Positions 1-4,776 of a stretch of DNA of 5,529 bases are shown piece by piece; positions within the stretch are counted from its first letter, which is position 1; each line of letters begins with the position of its first letter. The stretch is taken from NCBI GenBank assembly GCA_036003885.1, contig DASYSA010000101.1, positions 1 through 5,529 on the forward strand, read 5' to 3'. The DNA is from DASYSA01 sp036003885. Its GTDB lineage: Bacteria; Acidobacteriota; Blastocatellia; UBA7656. Made by a program: the position numbers and the translations under genes. The notes beneath the pieces were generated by a model, which saw only the letters and a list, made by a program, of their open reading frames with translations, was not told the DNA's origin and did no database searches.

Positions 1-335
1 TTCGCGTGCCTGTGCTGCAGGGTCAACGCTCCACATTCATCAAGCACGCCTTTCGCAACTCATGGGATTTTGCGCTGGCGAGCGTGGCCGTTGCCTTCAC
101 CGAGCAGAGCGGGAACGCGCGCGATTGCAGAATCGTACTGGGCGGAGTTGCGCCCGTGCCGTGGCGCAGCCATGCGGCGGAACAGGTAATCGAAGGCAGT
201 TCGTTGAAGCCGGACACAATCGAGGCTGCGGCTCGCGCCGCCGTCGAGGGCGCGGAGCCGCTCCGCTACAACGAATACAAATTGGGCCTGGTGCGAAAAC
301 TCGTTCGCGAAGCCCTGACGGAGTTAGCACGATGA
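1..335 (+). CDS. Molybdenum hydroxylase (xanthine/CO dehydrogenase family) FAD-binding subunit, 3' part
   Basis: The gene is open at the left edge (reading frame from base 3), so only about 110 C-terminal residues are visible of a subunit that is usually near 300. They match the C-terminal domain of CoxM/XdhB-type flavoproteins (CO_deh_flav_C family): a segment reading RNSWDFALASVAVAF, then the hallmark IVLGGVAPVPWRSHAAE, then YNEYKLGLVRKLVREALTEL just before the stop. In this family the medium subunit carries FAD and passes electrons between the [2Fe-2S] subunit and an external acceptor; the molybdenum active site sits on the large subunit. The FAD-binding N-terminal half lies outside the window, so substrate (xanthine, CO, aldehyde or other) cannot be told. 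The stop TGA overlaps the ATG of the next gene (ATGA), indicating co-transcription and translational coupling. Confidence 0.85.
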   Translation, partial: RVPVLQGQRSTFIKHAFRNSWDFALASVAVAFTEQSGNARDCRIVLGGVAPVPWRSHAAEQVIEGSSLKPDTIEAAARAAVEGAEPLRYNEYKLGLVRKLVREALTELAR

Positions 336-574
336 GCTGGTTCGATCGAGCGCGCAAACGAGGACAGGCAGCTGAGCTGAGGCCGGCGTCACTTGCTCCG
401 ATGGAGAGCGCGGGCCGCGAGATGAGGCCTGCGTCTGGTTTCAGCTTGCTCGAGTTGGAACGCGCAGGATTGTCCGAAGAGCAGGCCGAACAGAGGGGCC
501 TGGTCATAGATCGCAAGCGGCGTTCAGCCCTCGGGATGAACGTGGCGCAGTTGAAACGGCTGCTCGAGACATGA
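332..574 (+). CDS. Small protein with eL13 (ribosomal protein L13e)-like domain
   Basis: An 80-residue protein whose ATG overlaps the stop of the upstream flavoprotein gene (ATGA), so its translation is probably coupled. Residues 1-35 are Arg/Ala/Glu-rich and look flexible. Residues 36-78 resemble the conserved C-terminal part of archaeal/eukaryotic ribosomal protein eL13: a GFSLLELERAGL start, an acidic helix (SEEQAEQRGL), the IDRKRRS motif corresponding to the eL13 'VDxRRR' motif, and an ending NVAQLKRLLE corresponding to 'NVxxLK'. Bacterial ribosomes do not contain eL13, so this is unlikely to be a ribosomal protein here. A role in RNA binding, or in assembly or regulation of the molybdenum enzyme encoded with it, is only inference from context. 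The longer frame starting at 62 is a shadow of the flavoprotein gene; only its 3' part is real. Confidence 0.75.
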   Translation: MSWFDRARKRGQAAELRPASLAPMESAGREMRPASGFSLLELERAGLSEEQAEQRGLVIDRKRRSALGMNVAQLKRLLET

Positions 575-588
575 AGGCAACCCCGCGG

Positions 589-610
589 CGATCACACGTA
601 TGTGCGATCG
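589..610 (+). repeat. Imperfect hairpin after the eL13-like gene, possible transcript end
   Basis: CGATC (589-593) pairs with GATCG (606-610) and CAC (595-597) with GTG (602-604), with one A/C mismatch and a GTAT loop. It begins 15 bases after the stop of the + strand operon, where a transcript end is expected before the convergent genes. There is no following T run, so an intrinsic terminator is not demonstrated. Confidence 0.3.
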
Positions 611-629
611 AACAACTCGGCTCCGCCCT

Positions 630-699
630 ACATTTCACCCCTCTGGGGTGAGAGTCGCTTGTCACCCGGTACTACAAACATTCAACCACTCTGTGGTTG
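630..699. repeat. Two homologous 7-bp hairpins with trinucleotide TCT loops
   Basis: Copy A: ACATT (630-634) followed by TCACCCC-TCT-GGGGTGA (635-651). Copy B: ACATT (678-682) followed by CAACCAC-TCT-GTGGTTG (683-699). Both have a perfect 7-bp stem and the same TCT loop, and start 48 bases apart. Three of the seven base pairs differ between copies (T-A to C-G, C-G to A-T, C-G to A-T) and every change is compensated on the other arm, so pairing itself has been kept. The copies lie between convergent genes, ahead of a third hairpin at 706-720. They look like short interspersed palindromic (REP-like) elements; no function can be read directly. Confidence 0.65.
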
Positions 700-705
700 C
701 TGCAG

Positions 706-730
706 CACGCTGGAAGCGTGCGTACCCAGG
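706..730 (+). repeat. Single REP-like element, same family as the inverted pair at 5413-5492
   Basis: CACGCT-GGA-AGCGTG (706-720) forms a perfect 6-bp stem with a GGA loop and is followed by CGTACCCAGG (721-730). The element at 5470-5494 reads CAGGCT-GGA-AGCCTG followed by the same ten-base tail. The only differences are one G to C and one C to G, which are pairing partners in the stem. The element ends 3 bases from the stop codon of the - strand gene at 734. Confidence 0.7.
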
Positions 731-733
731 GCG

Positions 734-1192
734 TCAGATTCCAAACTCACTCCGAATGAACTTCTTCACGCCAGGCCGCCCTTTCAGGCGCAACCAGAGC
801 GGCCCTCCTTCTCGTTCCACCGCAAGCTCGAAGTCGAAGAATGGACAGCAGAGGCGTTCGTACACGATCCATTCCGCGAGGTCCTTCACCATTGCCGGCT
901 CGGGCGCAAAGCGGAAAGCATATCCATCAGGCAGCTCTCGCACCTCTTGTTTGGCGCCTGTCAGGTGCTCAATCAACGTTTGCCAACGCTGCCTTTGAGC
1001 GTCGTCCATTCCTGACACGTTACATGAAAAAGGCGACTGATTCTCATTCTTCTTTGCCATCTTTGTTCCTGCTCGCCGCTGAGCCTGAGACTCTGCTCCG
1101 ACTTCTCCGCCTTTATGCGCGGGGGTTGATTCCCACGCGCCCAGACACAGCAGGCAGGCTGGCAGGAATATGCGCAGCACGTTTACTCTCAA
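734..1192 (-). CDS. Conserved hypothetical protein with vicinal Cys-Cys motif, possibly exported
   Basis: The conserved-looking core spans residues 52-150 of the 152-residue reading: FSCNVSGMD with Cys57, VRELPDGYAFRF, then EWIVYERLCCPFFDFEL with Cys115-Cys116, then GGPLWLRLKGRPGVKKFI. I recognise this as a widespread uncharacterised family pattern but know no assigned function; the paired cysteines suggest thiol chemistry or metal binding (inference). Two starts compete. A TTG at 1192 has a strong GGGAGGA ribosome site and opens a basic-hydrophobic stretch (LRIFLPACLLCLGAW, residues 6-20) that resembles a signal peptide. An ATG at 1060 has AGGA six bases upstream and gives a 108-residue cytoplasmic protein. 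I report the longer form; the core is the same either way. The gene is downstream of the AhpD-like gene on the same strand, with a heptad inverted repeat between them. Confidence 0.65.
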   Translation of the reverse strand: MRVNVLRIFLPACLLCLGAWESTPAHKGGEVGAESQAQRRAGTKMAKKNENQSPFSCNVSGMDDAQRQRWQTLIEHLTGAKQEVRELPDGYAFRFAPEPAMVKDLAEWIVYERLCCPFFDFELAVEREGGPLWLRLKGRPGVKKFIRSEFGI

Positions 1193-1213
1193 CTTAATGT
1201 CCTCCCTGTGTGG

Positions 1214-1331
1214 TCCGTGGTCCGTCGTCAGTGGTCCGTTGTCCGTTGTGGCTTCTTAGTCGTGAGTCATCTTTCAGGCAATGCGGATCCCGAGGACAAC
1301 TGACAACGGACCACTGACGACGGACTACCGA
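1214..1331. repeat. Degenerate heptanucleotide tandem repeat arranged as a 35-bp inverted repeat
   Basis: On the + strand 1297-1331 reads as five 7-base units: CAACTGA, CAACGGA, CCACTGA, CGACGGA, CTACCGA (consensus C-N-A-C-[GT]-G-A). The complement of 1214-1248 reads CAACGGA, CAACGGA, CCACTGA, CGACGGA, CCACGGA, the same units in the same order with 3 differences in 35. The arms can pair as a long stem (perfect over 24 bp, 1220-1243 with 1302-1325) around a 48-base spacer. The spacer (1249-1296) shows no gene or motif I recognise. The right arm abuts the TAG stop (1332-1334) of the AhpD-like gene. Short heptanucleotide repeats (STRR) are known from filamentous cyanobacteria; membership in the same class is inference. 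Confidence 0.8.
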
Positions 1332-1664
1332 CTAGTCTTTGTTGAAGAACTTCAGCGCCATCGCGCCATGTGTTGCCGCGCCTCCTGCTCGCAGAGCTGC
1401 TGCAAGAAAGGCTGCCTCTACGACCTCCTCCCGAGTTGCGCCTGCCACTTTTGCTGCCTTTGAGTGCGCCTCTATGCAGTAAGGGCATTGAGTCGTACAC
1501 GCAACCGCCAACGCTATCAACTCCCTGTACTTTTTGGGAATGGCGCCATTCTCGCGTCCGACGATATTGTTGAGATTGAGCCAGGCAGCGAAATCTTCCG
1601 GGGCCAGGTCCTTCATCTGCTTGAGCAACTGAAGATCATGTTCATCATGGTAGTGATCTGACAT
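1332..1664 (-). CDS. Carboxymuconolactone decarboxylase / AhpD-like family protein
   Basis: A 110-residue all-helical protein of the single-domain CMD (AhpD-like) type. The signature is present: KYRELIALAVA (residues 45-55, including Glu48), then CPYCIEAHSKAAKVAGAT with Cys60-x-x-Cys63 and His67, then the helix REEVVEAAFLAAALRAGG. In AhpD-type members this Glu/Cys/Cys/His set acts as a thiol redox or peroxidase-adaptor centre, whereas true gamma-carboxymuconolactone decarboxylases lack the CxxC. A disulfide-reductase or peroxidatic role in the cytoplasm is therefore likely; the physiological partner is unknown. Start: ATG at 1664 has AGGAGG at 1675-1680, ten bases upstream; a GTG at 1670 in frame would be only four bases from the same site and is the alternative (two residues longer). 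No peroxiredoxin gene is adjacent. Confidence 0.9.
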   Translation of the reverse strand: MSDHYHDEHDLQLLKQMKDLAPEDFAAWLNLNNIVGRENGAIPKKYRELIALAVACTTQCPYCIEAHSKAAKVAGATREEVVEAAFLAAALRAGGAATHGAMALKFFNKD

Positions 1665-1741
1665 AAGCACGAGTCCTCCTGACAGGTATGGAATGGAGAC
1701 CAGAAACTACCACATCCCCATTCAAGCCGGATTATTAATTC

Positions 1742-1772
1742 CGATGCTGCCTGGAGGAACTCCAGAGCATCG
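1742..1772 (-). repeat. Long bulged hairpin upstream of the AhpD-like gene
   Basis: On the + strand CGATGCT (1742-1748) pairs with AGCATCG (1766-1772), and CTGGAG (1751-1756) with CTCCAG (1760-1765) across a GAA loop. Only GC (1749-1750) is unpaired, giving a 13-bp stem with a 2-base bulge. On the - strand the sequence that follows is AT-rich (GAATTAATAAT) but is not a T run. It could end the hydrolase transcript, act in the 5' leader of the AhpD-like gene, or be another repeat-family hairpin. Confidence 0.6.
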
Positions 1773-1803
1773 ACTGCAACTATGGGTTACATCCTCTCAC
1801 TCG

Positions 1804-1821
1804 CGCGCCTTAACGGGCGCG
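1804..1821 (-). terminator. Possible weak terminator hairpin after the SGNH hydrolase gene
   Basis: CGCGCC (1804-1809) and GGCGCG (1816-1821) form a 6-bp all-GC stem around TTAACG, four bases after the hydrolase stop on the - strand. No T tract follows, so factor-independent termination is not supported by sequence alone. Confidence 0.3.
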
Positions 1822-1825
1822 GCCC

Positions 1826-2488
1826 TCATTTGAGATATGGGCGGACAACAGAGGTCCACAACTTGTACCCCGCCCGGTTCATATGAAGACCATCCGCCCC
1901 AAAAAGTTCCTTCCGCACTTCGCCGTCCCGCAACATCGGCGTGAAGACATCGATATAAAGAAGGCCCTTTTGCGTCCCGACATACGTCCGAATCTTCTCG
2001 TTAGCCGACTTCATTTGCTTAACAAGAGACCACCGTGCCGGACTCGGCTTGATTGAAACGAACGCGATTTTGACCGCCGGTAGTTCCTTGCGGACTCGCT
2101 CGACGAACTCCTTGAACTCGTCACTCACCCGGTCTGGAGATCTTCCATTCGCCAGATCGTTGTCTCCCGCATAGAGAACGATCATCCTCGGGCGATAGGG
2201 TACGACTATGCGTCCCGCGTAGTACGTTGAATCCGCGATCTCGGAACCGCCGAAGCCCCGATTGAGAACCTTCACATCGGGAAAGTCTTCAGCCAGGCTC
2301 TCCCACATTCTGATGGATGAGCTTCCGACGAATAGAACCCCGCCCTTCTCCGGAGGGTGTTGTCGATCACTCTCCTCAAACTTCTTGATAGCCGGCTCCC
2401 ACGTTTCAGGTGCAGGCGGCTTCTGAGATTGCGCCGAAGAGACTGCGATCAAGAGCAATGGAACCAGACCGGTTAAGATTCGTCTCAT
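1826..2488 (-). CDS. Exported SGNH/GDSL-family hydrolase (lipase/esterase type)
   Basis: A 220-residue protein with an N-terminal signal peptide: Arg2-Arg3, a hydrophobic core LTGLVPLLLIAV, and likely cleavage near SSAQS (residues 17-21). SGNH blocks are in order: block I FVGSSSIRMW with the likely nucleophile Ser57 (GSSS variant of GDS); block II Gly in NRGFGGSEIAD (78-81); block III YAGDNDL with the GxND Asn110; block V DGLHMNRAGY with the Asp199-x-x-His202 pair. All four catalytic-site elements are present, so the enzyme should be active on an ester or acetyl group in the periplasm or outside. Lipid, acetylated sugar and acyl-thioester substrates are all possible, and the sequence does not decide. 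The ATG at 2488 has an AAGGAGG site three bases upstream, which is close but strong. The neighbour upstream is a small membrane protein 73 bases away on the same strand. Confidence 0.88.
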   Translation of the reverse strand: MRRILTGLVPLLLIAVSSAQSQKPPAPETWEPAIKKFEESDRQHPPEKGGVLFVGSSSIRMWESLAEDFPDVKVLNRGFGGSEIADSTYYAGRIVVPYRPRMIVLYAGDNDLANGRSPDRVSDEFKEFVERVRKELPAVKIAFVSIKPSPARWSLVKQMKSANEKIRTYVGTQKGLLYIDVFTPMLRDGEVRKELFGADGLHMNRAGYKLWTSVVRPYLK

Positions 2489-2514
2489 ATGCCTCCTTCG
2501 TCAAATCTGCGGCG

Positions 2515-2535
2515 GCTGCGCCGGTCCGGCACAGC
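2515..2535 (-). repeat. Intergenic hairpin between the membrane protein gene and the hydrolase gene
   Basis: Read as - strand RNA, 2515-2523 pairs with 2527-2535 across a 3-base loop (GAC), a 9-bp stem whose only non-Watson-Crick pair is G-U. On the + strand that pair would be a C/A mismatch, which favours function in the - strand transcript. It could be an attenuator, a processing site or a terminator; no T run follows. Confidence 0.4.
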
Positions 2536-2561
2536 GCTGGATCGCGGCATACCCACTAGAT

Positions 2562-2921
2562 CTACTCACGCACCCTCGCGTTTTCGCGAGCTGCGTACCA
2601 GCCCAACACTATTATGAGCACGATCAGACCGGCCATTCCGAACTTACCGGAGACGAATCCCACGAGTGTATCCCATAATACGCTACCGATTATGGTGAGA
2701 ACCACGAAAGCCAGTCCCAAAAAAAACGAGCCTCCGGCCTCTCGCCGCACTATTGCGCCCACACACCCAAGAACCGTGCCCGCGAGAATCACGCCCAACT
2801 GGAGCCAGTGATGCTTAGACGGAATGACACCAAGAGCGACTGCAGGTATCGCAAAGAGGCCGGCGCCAACCAAGAGAGCGCCAAGGTTATCTCGCACCTC
2901 AATGTAATCTCTTATCGCCAT
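2562..2921 (-). CDS. Small integral membrane protein, four predicted helices, unknown function
   Basis: A 119-residue protein that I do not assign to a named family. It has a short charged N-terminus (MAIRDYIEVRDN) and four hydrophobic stretches at about residues 13-33, 39-58, 64-90 and 94-111, ending in a charged tail ENARVRE. No catalytic or ligand motif is visible; glycines are frequent within the helices. The ATG at 2921 has GAGGA a few bases upstream. The gene starts 104 bases after the stop of the PlsC-like gene, so it may have its own promoter, and it lies 73 bases before the exported hydrolase gene. It could be an envelope protein related to the phospholipid genes upstream, but this is context only. 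The + strand frames across it are shadows. Confidence 0.7.
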   Translation of the reverse strand: MAIRDYIEVRDNLGALLVGAGLFAIPAVALGVIPSKHHWLQLGVILAGTVLGCVGAIVRREAGGSFFLGLAFVVLTIIGSVLWDTLVGFVSGKFGMAGLIVLIIVLGWYAARENARVRE

Positions 2922-3025
2922 CGTTCCTCGACGCGATTGATTTATTTAGTGCACAACATATCACAGGCCGCAGTCCTTTTTCCAAAACTGAGGCGCTGTT
3001 CTGGAAGGGCCGCGTGTGATTAGAA

Positions 3026-3742
3026 CTAGATGACGGCATCTTTCAACTCGCGTACCGCCGTTTCAAGCAACGCGGTTATCTCGCGCCGGTTCCCCTGTAT
3101 CTTGAGCGGCTTTCCCAAGCGAATTTCACAGAAGAACGGCACGGGTATGAACTCTCCCTTGGGAAGACTGCGGCCCATGTTGATCAGATAGGCGGGAACG
3201 ACACAAGCCTCGGGCATCTTCTCCAGAAGGTGTGCTACTCCGGACCGAAACTCACCCATCTCCTCTCCCGAACCGCGGGTTCCTTCAGGAAAGATAATGA
3301 GTGAGTCGCCGGCCTCCAGCGCCGCGCGCATCTGGCGAATCGGGTTGTTCTCGGCTGTTATGTGCTTTCGAACGATGGGCAAAATGTTGAATAGAGTCCT
3401 GGAGAGAACCGAGATGATCTTATTGCGGTCGAAATAGTCGGCCGCGGCGACCGGGCGAATGCGCCGAAGTCGATTCAGAGGAAACAGGCTCAGCAGCGAC
3501 ACCGTATCGAGGTGGCTCGAATGATTTGCAATCAATATGAATGAGCCGGACTCGGGGAGATGCGCTCTTCCGCTGACACGAAGTCCTATGAAGAGCGCCA
3601 GGAATGGCCTGATCACAAGGGCGAAGAAGATCATCTGTACCAGGTTGCCAATCGTGAGAGGCCGCTTCGAAGCTTGCCCGCTTTCATTCATTGGCGGCAT
3701 TTTCGTCGTCACGCCGCTTTCCGGAATCTGATCGCTCTCCAT
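3026..3742 (-). CDS. PlsC-like 1-acyl-sn-glycerol-3-phosphate acyltransferase
   Basis: A 238-residue lysophospholipid acyltransferase. The family blocks are clear: block I NHSSHLD with the catalytic His74-x4-Asp79, block III FPEGTRGS at 151-158 (glycerol-phosphate binding), and block IV VVPAYLINMG at 181-190. A hydrophobic segment at 33-53 (LVQMIFFALVIRPFLALFIG) precedes block I and probably anchors it to the inner face of the cytoplasmic membrane. The expected reaction is acylation of lysophosphatidic acid to phosphatidic acid. The start lies 4 bases after the stop of the CdsA-like gene and has no ribosome site of its own, which suggests translational coupling. The first 30 residues are polar and not conserved-looking, so in-frame Met15 or Met18 could be the true start. 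Phosphatidic acid is the substrate of the enzyme encoded just upstream, which fits one pathway. Confidence 0.9.
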   Translation of the reverse strand: MESDQIPESGVTTKMPPMNESGQASKRPLTIGNLVQMIFFALVIRPFLALFIGLRVSGRAHLPESGSFILIANHSSHLDTVSLLSLFPLNRLRRIRPVAAADYFDRNKIISVLSRTLFNILPIVRKHITAENNPIRQMRAALEAGDSLIIFPEGTRGSGEEMGEFRSGVAHLLEKMPEACVVPAYLINMGRSLPKGEFIPVPFFCEIRLGKPLKIQGNRREITALLETAVRELKDAVI

Positions 3743-3746
3743 GTGT

Positions 3747-4685
3747 TCAGTAGTGATAAAACCGCACGTAGTGGAAAAAAATCGGCGCTGCGTAACAGAG
3801 CGAGTCCACCCGGTCGAGCATCCCGCCGTGTCCCGGGATGACGCTTCCGAAATCCTTCACGCCAAAGTCTCGCTTAACCGCGCTCATTACAGCCCCGCCG
3901 CAGAACCCCGCGACCGTTATCAGAAATGAGACAAGAATGGTTTCCCCGATGGAGAACGGTGTCAAAAACCTGATCAGCAGACTCAACAGGATGGCGCTGG
4001 CAATGCCTCCGATGAAACCCTCCCATGTCTTGTTCGGGCTTACTGTCGGAATGATCTTGTGGCGACCCAACGTCTTGCCCCAGACGTATTGAAGCACATC
4101 GCTCATCTCGACCACGAAGACAACGAACAGCACCAGCGTCCGGCCCGAGGCAAGGGATCCCGCGGGTGCGGGCATGGTCAACAGAAAGGCGAGATGGCTC
4201 AACCCAAACACAAACGCCATCAGTCCCCACTGAATTTGCGAGGCGGACGCAACAAAGCCTGTAGTCTCCTTCGACAGCACCAGTCGCACCGGCAGGAACA
4301 GGAACATATAGACTGGAATGAATATGATGAACATCCCGTACCATGGCGGCGATAGCGCGATCCAGAAATACTGAATCGGAATAGCAAGAAAGGTGAGGAT
4401 CAGACTCCCGTGATCGGCCGCCCGAGTCTTGAGCAGGTTCACGTACTCCTTCATCGCCCAGAAACTCAAGAAGACGAAGAAGACAAGCGAGATTCGGGCA
4501 GGTGCGACGATGATGGCAAAGAAGATCGCCGCCATGATCCACCAGGCCCATACTCGAGATGCGAGTTCAGAATAGTCCTTCTGAGGTTTGATCCGGCTCA
4601 GGGTTGCCACCACGGTCGAAGCGATGACCAGCACCGCCAGAACTATCAGCCCCATCTTCGTGATCGGCTCAAGGTTGTTCAGCAT
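3747..4685 (-). CDS. Phosphatidate cytidylyltransferase, CdsA/YnbB-like
   Basis: A 312-residue polytopic membrane protein with about eight hydrophobic segments. The CdsA signature is complete at residues 268-294 (SAVKRDFGVKDFG, then PGHGG at 284-288, then LDRVD at 290-294). Family reaction: phosphatidic acid + CTP gives CDP-diacylglycerol + pyrophosphate. Overall it resembles E. coli YnbB more than housekeeping CdsA (VSPNKTWEG, GFCG before the signature, a C-terminal FFHYVRFYHY), by memory rather than alignment. One key residue is odd: canonical CdsA has Gly-Asp just ahead of S-x-x-K-R, but here it is Gly263-Gly264 (codon GGG, 3896-3894), so a metal-ligand Asp appears lost. The frame is otherwise intact. 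Start ATG 4685 has no clear ribosome site; Met11 is an alternative. The gene lies 91 bases after the YnbA-like gene and 4 bases before the PlsC-like gene. Confidence 0.9.
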   Translation of the reverse strand: MLNNLEPITKMGLIVLAVLVIASTVVATLSRIKPQKDYSELASRVWAWWIMAAIFFAIIVAPARISLVFFVFLSFWAMKEYVNLLKTRAADHGSLILTFLAIPIQYFWIALSPPWYGMFIIFIPVYMFLFLPVRLVLSKETTGFVASASQIQWGLMAFVFGLSHLAFLLTMPAPAGSLASGRTLVLFVVFVVEMSDVLQYVWGKTLGRHKIIPTVSPNKTWEGFIGGIASAILLSLLIRFLTPFSIGETILVSFLITVAGFCGGAVMSAVKRDFGVKDFGSVIPGHGGMLDRVDSLCYAAPIFFHYVRFYHY

Positions 4686-4701
4686 GATAATAACTTTGTA
4701 C

Positions 4702-4718
4702 GAGTGGACGTCCGACTC
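4702..4718. promoter_or_regulatory. Near-perfect 17-bp palindrome before the CdsA-like gene
   Basis: GAGTGGACGTCCGACTC: GGACGTCC is an exact 8-bp palindrome flanked by GAGT and ACTC with one extra base. It lies 16 bases upstream of the CdsA-like start, inside the only sizeable gap of the phospholipid module. Having no loop, it fits a protein-binding dyad better than an RNA hairpin. No matching regulator is visible, and chance is possible. Confidence 0.25.
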
Positions 4719-4776
4719 TGGTGTCCAACGGATTGGAGTTTACTTGATCGTCGTGCCTTAGCAGAAGTCTCAGACC

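Larger units (their letters stand above)
1671..1825 (-). promoter_or_regulatory. Leader/intergenic region of the AhpD-like gene
   Basis: This gap between the hydrolase stop and the AhpD-like gene holds three things read on the - strand: a 6-bp GC hairpin just after the hydrolase stop (1804-1821), a 13-bp bulged hairpin (1742-1772), and a strong AGGAGG ribosome site (1675-1680). An AT-rich patch (1730-1741) follows the larger hairpin and could contain a -10 element, but I could not find a convincing -35 at correct spacing, so no promoter is claimed. Confidence 0.35.

Noticed and set aside
62..331. Long + strand frame upstream of and in frame with the eL13-like gene
   Set aside because: It overlaps the well-supported flavoprotein coding frame, its translation is Arg/Cys-rich without family features, and the ATGA junction gives a better start at 332.
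635..720. Bidirectional intrinsic terminators for the convergent genes
   Set aside because: The stems are plausible but no T run follows on either strand, and the paralogous, covarying copies fit a repeat family better. Termination remains possible but is not claimed.
600..1197. Several + strand frames across the hairpin region and the Cys-Cys gene
   Set aside because: They read through REP-like hairpins and antisense to a conserved-looking protein; no family motif and no good ribosome site.
1214..1331. CRISPR-like array
   Set aside because: The units are only 7 bases, contiguous and arranged as one inverted pair with no regular spacers; this is a tandem/inverted repeat, not CRISPR.
2922..3025. 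Promoter for the small membrane protein gene
   Set aside because: On the - strand TTGGAA and TATGTT occur but 19 bases apart, and other AT-rich hexamers are equally good; evidence is too weak to list as a feature.
3874..4551. Second long - strand frame inside the CdsA-like gene, plus several + strand frames there
   Set aside because: They are shadow frames: no membrane or domain pattern, unusual Arg/His/Cys/Asp-rich composition, and full overlap with a gene carrying a complete family signature.
3747..4685. CdsA-like gene as a pseudogene because of the missing Asp
   Set aside because: The frame is intact, of full length, the rest of the signature is perfect, and the gene is tightly linked to its pathway neighbours, so I treat it as functional or at least under selection.
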